Source of the DNA: Symbiodinium natans
Lineage: Eukaryota; Sar; Dinophyceae; Suessiales; Symbiodiniaceae
Reading direction: 5' to 3'
Length of the DNA: 13,887 nucleotides
NCBI GenBank assembly: GCA_905221605.1
Contig: CAJNDS010001576.1
Location: forward strand, 1-13,887
A model generated the notes under the pieces. That model did not search any database and was not told the DNA's origin. It saw only the letters and a list, made by a program, of their open reading frames with translations. Positions 7,929 through 13,887 of this stretch are shown one piece after another (within the stretch, counting starts at the first letter, position 1; every line of letters starts with the position of its first letter). Made by a program: the position numbers and the translations under genes.

Positions 7929-8750
7929 TTAGCGCAGCTCTACTGACACATATTCTGCGGAAAAAATGTCATGTTTCTGGTGCTAAGAGAACTCTGGTGA
8001 CACATATTCCGCGAAAAATGTGTCATGCTTTTTTGTGTTAGCACGGCTCTACTGACACATGTTCCGCGGAAAACGTGTCATGTTTTTTGTGTTAGCACAG
8101 CTCTACTGACACATATTCTGCGGAAAAACTGTCATGTTTTTGGTGCTAGCAGAACTCTGGTGACACATACTCTGCGGAACATGTGTCATGTTTTTTTGTG
8201 TTAGCGCGGCTCTACTGACACATATTCCGCGGAAAATGTGTCATGTTTTTTGGATTAGCACAGCTCTAATGACGCATTTCCTGCGGAAAAAATGTCATGT
8301 TTCTGGTGCTAAGAGAACTCTGGTGAGACATATTCCGCGAAAAATGTGTCATGCTTTTTTGTGTTAGCACGGCTCTACTGACCCATATTCCACGAAAAAT
8401 GCGTCATGTTTTTTGTGTTAGCAGAGCTCTACTGACACATATTCTGCGAAAGAAATGTTATGTTTTTGGTCCTTGGTGCTAGCAGAACTCTGGTGACAGA
8501 TATTCCGCGGAAAATGTGTCATGCTTTTTTGTGTTAGCACGGCTCTACTGACACATATTCCGCGGAAAATGTGTCATGTTTTTTGTGTTAGCACAGCTCT
8601 AATGACACGTTTTCTGCGGAAAAAAAGTGTCATGTTTCTGGTGCTAACAGAACTCTGGTGAGACATATTCCGCGAAAAATGTGTCATGCTTTTTTTGTGT
8701 TAGCGCGGCTCCACTGACACATATTCCGCGGGAAAATTGTCATGTTTTTG
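7929..8750 (-). repeat. 55-bp satellite, long block in reverse orientation
   Basis: Immediately after a forward type C monomer the satellite flips: CTACTGACACATATTCTGCGG and CTCTGGTGACACATATTCC now read on the minus strand. Minus-strand order is again C-A-B for about fifteen monomers, so the higher-order structure is kept through the inversion. Monomers are slightly more diverged than in the left array (e.g. TGAGACAT near 8330 and 8662). The array ends near 8750 within a monomer. Confidence 0.9.
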
Positions 8751-8756
8751 GTGAAT

Positions 8757-8907
8757 TTACGAACACTTACCCCCCGATAAGCAAGACTTGGAACCACTCC
8801 GCGTTCTCAGCCTGTAAGAGTTTAAGGGGGTTTCAAATTCAGGGATACTTATATTTGCTCCTTGAAACTTACGAACACTTACCCCCCGATAAGCAAGACT
8901 TGGAACC
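8757..8907. repeat. identical 39-bp direct repeats
   Basis: 8757-8795 and 8869-8907 are identical and begin TTACGAACACTTACCCCCCG. Each contains CCCCCGATAAGCAA, the complement of the TTGCTTATCGGGGG core in the 253-bp repeats at 1158 and 1411. The intervening 73 bp is unique. Confidence 0.88.
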
Positions 8908-8953
8908 TGCAGACAACAACAAACAGGTCTGTCGCAAAACCCCGACCATGAAT

Positions 8954-8978
8954 ACATACCCCCTGTAGCGGGGTATGT
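8954..8978. repeat. small hairpin ACATACCCC / GGGGTATGT
   Basis: Nine-base arms at 8954-8962 and 8970-8978 surround a 7-nt loop. No T-run follows and no gene precedes it, so it is recorded only as an inverted repeat. Confidence 0.7.
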
Positions 8979-8989
8979 CGTATGTAGGC

Positions 8990-9235
8990 CGCGGCCCCGT
9001 TACAAGCAATTAATATTGGCACGCGGCCACTTTTTTCTTTCTCAACTATCTCAAAGGGCGCAATGTATAGATCGCAAGCATAATTTCATTGTGTCCTGAC
9101 GCATCATAGTGTACCAAAGTCTCTGTATCGTAAGCATTGTTCTCTTTGCGCTTTAGTACAGTTTTATGTACTAAGGTCTTTAAGCCGTAAGCACTTTTAA
9201 CTGGAAAGGGCGAGGAGGATAACTTGTGATAACTA
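8990..9235. repeat. diverged 56-57-bp repeat (three copies) in otherwise unique DNA
   Basis: CGCAAGCA (9073), CGTAAGCA (9129) and CGTAAGCA (9186) sit in similar contexts (AAAGTCTCTGTATCGTAAGC, AAGGTCTTTAAGCCGTAAGC), spaced 56-57 bp. Copies are well diverged. No gene is seen. Confidence 0.5.
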
Positions 9236-9255
9236 TCACAATTTATCATAATTAT

Positions 9256-9615
9256 GATACCTTATCGTAATTATGATGACTTATGATAACTTATCATAAT
9301 TATGATAACTTATGATAATTATGAAAAGTTGCTTATCATAATCATCATACCCTGAGATTAAGAACTTAAAGTTTTTCATAGTTATGATAATTTTGATCGG
9401 GAAGTTAAAGTTATCATAATTATGATAACTTATGATGGGGAAGTTGAAGTTATTATAGTTATGATAACTTCAGGTTGGTAGTTTGGAGTGAAGGGGTGTG
9501 AGAGGAGGGGTAGGAGGGGTTAGGTGCGAGTGGTGTGGGTGGAGTAAATTGTGGGAAGGGGTCGTGTTGAGGGTGATGGGGTAGGGGGTTGGAGTAGGGG
9601 GGGAAGGGGGCAGGC
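9256..9615. repeat. right arm of long inverted repeat: palindrome tract plus G-rich flank
   Basis: Reverse-complement counterpart of 665-1052. It has the same TTATCATAATTATGATAA palindromes, the spacers GATTAAGAACTTAAAG and GGGAAGTTGAAGTTAT, then CTTCAGGTTGGTAGTTTGGA and GGGTGTGAGAGGAGGGGTAG, fading out in a G-rich flank near 9615. Several palindromes here carry substitutions. Confidence 0.87.
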
Positions 9616-9985
9616 TGCAGATGGGACGTAGGGGGCTTACAGATGTGCTTAACTTAAACGTGCAGGGTAATTTCACAGCACGTACGAATGCCAGAGTCTT
9701 TCTGAAGCCGCAGCCAAACAGCGACTTTTTCGCGCAGGCTGAAAAAAGAACACGCATACACAGATAGCAAAGAGAAGCAAATGAAATAAGAATAATCAGA
9801 AATTCGCAGTTCGTAATGGCGTGCGGCTAGGCCTAGAATCGCTGGGCATGAGATTTGTGTGCCATATGTAGGTGTAAATATGTGTTTTTGTATTACGATA
9901 TTTATATTCGCTCTTTTAAAGCAATAAGAAAAACCCAAAGCTAAATAGACCCTAAAGGCGGCGGGCTCATATATATATATATATA
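9616..9985. other. unassigned DNA
   Basis: Unique sequence with no recognisable coding, RNA or repeat signal, ending in an AT dinucleotide run (CATATATATATATATATATA) at about 9969-9987. Minus-strand frames here give no recognisable motif. Confidence 0.45.
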
Positions 9986-10000
9986 TAAACCCTAATGGGT

Positions 10001-10390
10001 TTCGTGGGCAAAGGCACAAAGATTCGTGGGCAAGGCACAAAAATTCGTGGATAAGGCACAAAAATTCGTGGGCAAGGCACGTTTCGGGTTTTTTGGCCTT
10101 GGGGCAAGGCTTAAAACCCCAAAATGTGCCTTGTCCACGAATTTTTGTGCCTTGCCCACGAATTTTGTGCCTTGCCCACGAATCTTTGTGCCTTTGCCCA
10201 CGAAATTTTGTGCCTTGCCCTCGAATTTTCGGTCACACAAATTGGTGGCAAGGCACAAAAATTCGTGGGCAAGGCACCAAAATTCGTGGGCAAGGCACAA
10301 AAATTCGTGGGCAAAGGCACACAAATTGGTGGGCAAGGCACAAAAATTGGTGGGCAAGGCACAAAAATTGGTGGGCAAAGGCACAAAAAC
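10001..10390. repeat. 21-bp tandem repeat arranged as forward, inverted and forward blocks
   Basis: The unit is ATTCGTGGGCAAGGCACAAA. Forward copies lie at 10001-10080, inverted copies (CCTTGCCCACGAATTTTGTG) at about 10125-10230 and forward copies again at about 10240-10385, the last ones as ATTGGTGGGC variants. The first two blocks share variants in mirrored order, notably the extra A in GGCAAAGGCACAAAGATTCG, so the second block is a foldback copy of the first. The C-A-L-P-T-N-F and G-K-A-Q-K-F-V frames come from the repeat. Confidence 0.9.
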
Positions 10391-10480
10391 CACCCCCCCC
10401 CCCCCCCCCACCCCCCCCCCACCACCCCCCCCCCCCCCCCCACCCCCCCCCCCCCCCCCCCTCCCACCCCCCACCCCAAC
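10391..10480. repeat. C homopolymer-like tract
   Basis: About 90 bp of C with scattered A and T, just before the proposed start codon of the glycosyltransferase gene. Homopolymer length is probably unreliable in the assembly. It contains no AG, so a trans-splice acceptor for the gene would have to lie upstream of the tract. Confidence 0.9.
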
Positions 10481-10486
10481 TTTTGC

Positions 10487-13144
10487 ATGAAGATACTTTA
10501 TGGTTTCTTAATGTTATGGGATTCTCTGGGTGGGTGGGTGTTATATCCGAGCCGTAAATCTGCTCGATCCGGAGCTGCTGAACCCTAAACCCTAAACCCT
10601 AAACCCTAAACCCTAAACCCTAAACCCTAAAACCCTAAAACCCTAAAACCCTAAAACCCTAAACCTAAACCCTAAAACCTAAACCCTAAACAAAACTCAA
10701 ATACCCAGAAATGCCCGGTGGCCTGGCAAGGCGCTTCGCTGCATCTGTTTACCTTCCTGAGCAAGGCCCATGGTGTGAGAGTGGAGCCCGGAGAGCTTTT
10801 AGGGTTTAGGGTTCAGGGTTTAGGGTTTAGGGTTTAGGGTTTTGGATAGGGGCCCCTGATGATGGTTAAGGTGTATTCTTGGGGTTAGGACTCTTGGGAT
10901 CGGCTAAGAACCTGAGTTGCCGAAACCCTAAACCCGACCCCTTCCGGGTACCTGAAGCCCGAAACCCTGGTTTTTGGTTTACTCGGGTTTAGGGTTTAGG
11001 GTTTAGGGTTTAGGGTTTAGGGTTTAGGGTTTAGGGTTTAGGTTTAGGGTTTAGGGCTCTGAACCCGGATCACCCTAATCCTTGCAGGCCGACCGGCGGC
11101 TGGCCTATTTGCAGGTGTCCGCGGAGGCCAACCAGATCTACCCTGAGGCAGGACTCAGAGATCCCAGAGATCCCCTTTGCAAGGAAGGAGTTATGCTTCT
11201 AGCCCTAAGCCCTAAACCCGAAACCCTAAACCCTAAACCCTAAACCCTAAACCCTAAACCCTTAGTTGCTAGGCATTGGGCCCACAGGGAAGAATGAGGT
11301 AGTGGGTGCTTGAGTTTGGGCAGAAGCAGCCTGCTTCTTCCTTCAGGCCTAAAATCTTGAGGCCCCTGAACCCTAAACCCTAAACCCTGGAATTATGCTT
11401 CTAGCCCTAGACCCTAAACCCTCAACCCTAAACCCTTACCCTCATCACAGGTGCTGGGTCTTGGCTCCAATGCCGGCTGGGCGCAGCTGGGTGCTAAAAT
11501 CAACGCACTCCGGTCCTACGTGGCCACTAAGGCAGGGGTTTAGGGTTTAGGGGTTTGGGGTTTAAGGTTTGGGGCAGGATTTGTGGTTCAGGGTTTCGGG
11601 TTTGGGGTTTGTAGTTCAGGGTTACGGGTTTGGGGTTTAGGGTCTTTGGGTTCGGAGTACTTGGGAATATGAGTATGGCTGTACATCCCTTATGTCTGTA
11701 GCAGACTGAACATTGCTTCAACATGCGAGCGCTTCAGGCCGACGAGGATGTGGTGATCGCTGCTGACGCCTATGATGTGCTGGTCATGGGTGGCAAGGCT
11801 GAAATTCTCCGAGTCTTTGAGGATCTTGAAAGGGAGTCTGGCAAGAGCTTGGTTTTCAACGCCGAGCCTGCGTGCTTCCCGCCCACCGACGGCATCTGCG
11901 AGAAGCATCCGCCTGCCAAGTGGCGGTGGCGTTTCTTGAATGCGGGGCTGATCGTCGGCCGCGCGCACGCGTACAAGAACCCAGGCAGGCCCTCGGGAAT
12001 ATTTTGTGTTCCCCTTTTTGCGGCTGAAGAGGATCATATATTTCATGACACCTTATAAACCCTATAAATCCGATAAAAGCTCACAAGCCCCATAGACCTT
12101 GTAAACCCTAGGGGTTGAAGAAGAAACCCTAAACTCTAAACCCTAAACCCTAAACCCTAATTCAATCTTGTTCAGAGGGTCTGAAGGGGGCCATCCTAGG
12201 AACATGCTGCGTGAGCTGGTGCCCCTGGAGGTGAACGACCAGTGGCTCGGATGCCCAGTTCCCTTTTCTGGGGGTTTAGGGTTTAGGGTTTAGGGTTTAG
12301 GGTTTGGGGTTTAGGGTTTAGGGTTTAGGGTTTAGGGTTTAGGGTTAGGGTTTAGGGTTTAGGCTCTCTTGTAAACCCCGTTAAGCACAAAAGGGCACCC
12401 TTTAAATGCCAGGTTACTGGGCAACCTAGGTGGTGGTTTCACATGTACCGGAGGGACCACCCGGATGAAATTCTCTTGGACACAGGGTGCAACTTGAGCT
12501 GCACGCTTTACACCGTTGGTGGGGGTGGAATTTCACTGCTGGACCGGCGGATCCACGTTCAAGTAACACAGACTTCCCCTCCGCTGGTGCACTTTGTTAG
12601 TTTCGGTCACCGCACGAAGTGGATCAAGGGCAGGCCAACCTCGTATCTTGGTAGCCCACAGTGGTACCCTTTACCCTTTTTGTGGGGGCACAAGGTTCGT
12701 TTATGAAGCAGCCAAACCAAAAGAGGGTGCCCTTGTTATAATATGGTTACTGGGCTACCGAGGTACTTGCAAGAGACCTTCAGGCAGCTTTATCCAGAGC
12801 AGTCTGCCAGGCTACTGGAGGGGTGGTGGCTGGGAATCAATGTTGCTGCCACACATGACCTTACCATCTACGATGGTGAGGGCTTCTGGCTTATGATGAC
12901 ATCCGTCCTTTGCTTGCAGTGCACCTTCACAGGCGCAGTGTCGGACGACTGCTTGGAGCTTCACAATGGCTCCACATGTCATTGGCTGAACGTCAGCTGG
13001 CTTCTGCTACTCCTTTCTCTGGCAGTCCTTGTGTGGCTCCGATGGGGGAACCTCGGGCTCCGTCTACAGTCATGCTGGCCTTGCCTGCGGCTGCGTTATG
13101 CGAATCTCGCCGGCAGCCAGAAGCCACCAGGTTTGGACTGCTAG
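10487..13144 (+). CDS. PLOD/LH3-type glycosyltransferase (procollagen galactosyl/glucosyltransferase-like), nine exons
   Basis: Exons: 10487-10553, 10731-10765, 11088-11147, 11451-11531, 11738-11970, 12200-12241, 12430-12642, 12763-12875, 12933-13144; 1,056 nt, frame kept at every join, stop TAG. Model residues: hydrophobic N-terminus (about 2-20, signal anchor or signal peptide); VLGLG (55-59); metal-binding DxxD in AADAYDV (D91, D94); FNAEPACFP (121-129); LNAG...GRA (148-157); NDQWWF (171-176); LDTGC (189-193); PLVHF (H227). These match, in order, the LH3 glycosyltransferase domain (GLG, DSYD, FSAE-CWP, LNSGG, DDQ, LDH-C, HGNG). The C-terminus has N-glycosylation sequons (N293, N301) and a hydrophobic helix (about 303-319). 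Such enzymes act in the secretory pathway on hydroxylysine; the substrate here is unknown. The core (exons 3-8) is strong; exons 1-2, the exon 5/6 join (alternative 11984/12178) and the C-terminus are weaker. Confidence 0.8.
10554..10730 (+). other. intron 1 of the glycosyltransferase gene (GT-AG), telomeric-repeat filled
   Basis: The donor GCC|GTAAAT and acceptor GCAAG|GC join phase 1 codons (C + GC, Arg). Positions 10581-10690 are a CCCTAAA array with some CCCTAAAA units. The intron is inferred from frame and splice consensus; the upstream exon has no homology support. Confidence 0.45.
10766..11087 (+). other. intron 2 (GC-AG) with telomeric repeats in both orientations
   Basis: The donor is AAG|GCCCATG and the acceptor CTTGCAG|GCC, phase 0. 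TTTAGGG units lie at 10797-10843 and 10986-11056, with two CCCTAAA units near 10923. The join gives FLSK-ADRRLAYLQVSAE, which fits the start of the glycosyltransferase fold. Confidence 0.65.
11148..11450 (+). other. intron 3 (GC-AG) with CCCTAAA repeats and an internal direct duplication
   Basis: The donor is GAG|GCAGGA and the acceptor ATCACAG|GTG, phase 0, creating the conserved VLGLG. CCCTAAA arrays lie at 11201-11263, 11369-11389 and 11402-11437. TTATGCTTCTAGCCCTA occurs at 11191 and 11393, about 202 bp apart, so the array start has been duplicated. Confidence 0.78.
11532..11737 (+). other. intron 4 (GC-AG) with degenerate TTTAGGG repeats
   Basis: The donor is AAG|GCAGGG and the acceptor CTTCAG|GCC, phase 0, joining SYVATK to ADEDVVIAAD. 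This restores the spacing expected between GLG and the DxxD motif. Degenerate telomere-type units (GGGTTTGGGGTTTAAGG) run from 11536 to about 11650. A shorter alternative acceptor at 11709-11710 region would add residues without homology. Confidence 0.75.
11971..12199 (+). other. intron 5 (GT-AG, boundaries ambiguous) with CCCTAAA repeats
   Basis: GC|GTACAAG to CATCCTAG|G joins RAHA to NMLRELV. An equally in-frame alternative uses CCAG|GCAGG (exon end 11984) with TCAGAG|GG (exon start 12178) and inserts a short loop. CCCTAAA units lie at 12124-12160. RNA evidence would be needed to choose. Confidence 0.6.
12242..12429 (+). mobile_element. introner-like element forming intron 6 (GT-AG)
   Basis: A GTGG target duplication flanks the element (12242-12245 and 12430-12433). 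Element 12246-12429 has inverted ends: left CTCGGATGCCCAGTTCC; right, reverse-complemented, CTAGGTTGCCCAGTAACC. The donor GT is the first two bases of the left duplicate, and the acceptor AG is the last two bases of the right terminal repeat. Removal restores the uninterrupted codons for NDQWWF. The right subterminal block AAAAGGGCACCCTTT is shared with the copies at 4095 and in intron 7. A TTTAGGG array (12271-12362) fills the centre. Confidence 0.85.
12643..12762 (+). mobile_element. introner-like element forming intron 7 (GT-AG, 120 bp)
   Basis: The target duplicates are GTAT (12643-12646) and GTAC (12763-12766). Element 12647-12762 begins CTTGGTAGCCCACAGTGG; its right end, reverse-complemented, is CTCGGTAGCCCAGTAACC. 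The subterminal arms are also inverted (CCCTTTTTGTGGGGGCAC; CCAAAAGAGGGTGCCCTT). As in intron 6, the donor comes from the duplicate and the acceptor from the terminal repeat, and both introns are in phase 2. Splicing gives TSYLQETFRQLYPE. It lacks telomeric repeats, so it may approximate the compact form of the family. Confidence 0.87.
12876..12932 (+). other. intron 8 (57 bp, GT-AG), possibly retained
   Basis: The donor is GATG|GTGAGG, with a pyrimidine-rich 3' end. The first AG (CTTGCAG, 12919) is followed by T; the next (CACAG, 12932) is followed by G, as at the gene's other acceptors. Using 12932, the intron is 57 bp, a multiple of three without a stop, so retention and splicing both keep the same downstream frame. 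Using 12919 would move the C-terminus into a different frame open to 13299. Confidence 0.55.
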
Positions 13145-13210
13145 GAAGCCTTAGATGTAGGCCTCTGATATCCGCCGACCTGCTTTCCCGCCACCACCCA
13201 GAGCCCGTGA

Positions 13211-13384
13211 ACACGAAGCCAGAAGCTGGTGGGCCGCCTGCATGTTGCGGCCCCCACAACGCAAAGGCCAGGATTCAGCCAGGAGCGCTTGGGCAGTGAT
13301 GTGATGAGAGCTGCCATCAGTAGGCAGTTGGAGAGCAGCAGACCAGACCTGGTGCATGCGCTGAGTCCCGACGCTGAAAGATGA
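13211..13384 (+). other. short open frame, possible exon, product unknown
   Basis: Between TGA at 13208 and TGA at 13382 the plus strand is open for 57 codons with non-repetitive, protein-like composition (includes RAAISRQLESSRPDLVHAL). AAGCCAG just inside could be a 3' splice site. It may be an alternative last exon of the glycosyltransferase gene, an exon of another transcript, or chance. An overlapping minus-strand frame is also open. Confidence 0.25.
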
Positions 13385-13887
13385 GGATGCTACGGTGTAC
13401 GTGCGTTTGTGGCTGTGGCGTGCAGCTGGGCTTCAGAGCGCTGTCCCAGCCACACATTGGGAGCGTGTTCGGCGCATACCTTTCCGTGCAGGCCGCTGCC
13501 GAGTGGAGTAAAGACTTTTCCCGGCGCTGGTTGGCACAACTCGCTCAGCAAAGGTCCTGATGAATATCTATTTCGTTCGGATCCCTCAATTTCCATATGT
13601 TTCTTTCAGATTCGTTGTACTAGTTAGCTCCACAAAAAGTTACGGCTAGGCCTGGCCTCCACAACAATACAATCGAATTCGTAATATTAAGAAATCTGAT
13701 ATTTTCCTTCGAGAATTTTCGGATCCAAAATATCTCAAGAGGATCATGGATTAACAATTTATCTACAATTCATCGTTTCGGGATTCTGGATATAACATTA
13801 GCTAGGATCTTGTATTTGGTTAAGATTAGTTTCTGCTATCAATTTATAAATGTATGAGAAATATTATATATTAATATATATATTCTC
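13385..13887. other. 3' flank, GC-rich then AT-rich, no gene recognised
   Basis: 13385-13560 is GC-rich without a recognisable product. From about 13560 the sequence becomes AT-rich and unique. The window ends in a near-palindromic AT hairpin (13856-13887, GAGAA at one end and TTCTC at the other). Confidence 0.5.

Larger units (their letters stand above)
10581..12362. repeat. interstitial telomere-type repeats confined to introns
   Basis: CCCTAAA or TTTAGGG blocks at 10581-10690, 10797-10843, 10986-11056, 11201-11263, 11369-11389, 11402-11437, 11536-11650, 12124-12160 and 12271-12362. Six of eight proposed introns contain them, no exon does, and orientation differs between introns. Confidence 0.92.

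Noticed and set aside
8954-8978. Rho-independent-style terminator hairpin
   Set aside because: No T-run and no adjacent gene, and the genome is eukaryotic.
9992-10486. Open frames of about 150 codons over the 21-bp repeat and C tract
   Set aside because: The 21-bp unit is divisible by three, so every frame stays open; composition is repetitive and proline/glycine-rich at the C tract.
10581-11057. Chromosome end (true telomere)
   Set aside because: Blocks are short, in both orientations, separated by coding exons and followed by more than 2 kb of gene and flank.
11690-12046. 118-codon minus-strand frame
   Set aside because: It lies opposite exon 5, whose plus-strand frame has clear glycosyltransferase motifs.
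12910-13299. 129-codon plus-strand frame overlapping the end of the glycosyltransferase gene
   Set aside because: It requires the acceptor at 12919 (AG followed by T), unlike the gene's other acceptors, and shows no recognisable motif; kept only as an alternative C-terminus.

Overview
This is a nuclear window from a eukaryotic microalga or protist, with no bacterial signatures. Three things support that: (i) telomere-type TTTAGGG/CCCTAAA repeats throughout the right third; (ii) a multi-exon gene whose exons join in frame only across spliceosomal introns; (iii) the intron style. Three introns have GC-AG ends and nearly every 3' splice site is followed by G (AG|G). Two introns are small inverted-repeat elements whose GT donor comes from the target duplication. 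These traits are known together in dinoflagellates, so I favour a dinoflagellate, but no taxonomic marker is present.

Left and centre (1-~9600), AT-rich and repeat-dense. 1-370 holds AAATCGTTT-type repeats with a 91-bp direct duplication and a perfect 59-bp hairpin. 370-660 is G/C-rich homopurine-homopyrimidine DNA. From ~665 to ~9615 the window is organised symmetrically. A tract of 20-bp palindromes with its flank (665-1052) recurs inverted at 9256-9615. A 55-bp satellite with three-monomer higher-order structure (1881-2572) recurs largely inverted (7929-8750). A C-rich tract (2668-2770) faces a G-rich one (7560-7690). Between these arms lie AT-rich unique DNA, a decayed minus-strand lipase-like gene in several frames (3408-3984), a free copy of the intron-forming element (4095-4209), a 1.25-kb palindromic array of 218-bp repeats (three copies each way, 4618-5860) and a decayed AT-rich repeat field (5930-7070). 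I read this as a ~9-kb element with long composite inverted arms, or as nested foldback duplications.

Right (10487-13144), higher GC. One recognisable gene sits here: a glycosyltransferase of the procollagen/lysyl-hydroxylase (PLOD/LH3 GT domain) type. I reconstruct nine exons with a fully consistent reading frame (351 codons plus stop). Six of the eight introns contain interstitial telomeric repeats. Upstream is a foldback array of 21-bp repeats and a long C tract. Downstream is unassigned DNA with one short open frame, then AT-rich sequence to the end.

Most long open frames in the repeat regions are by-products of tandem repeats and are not annotated as genes.
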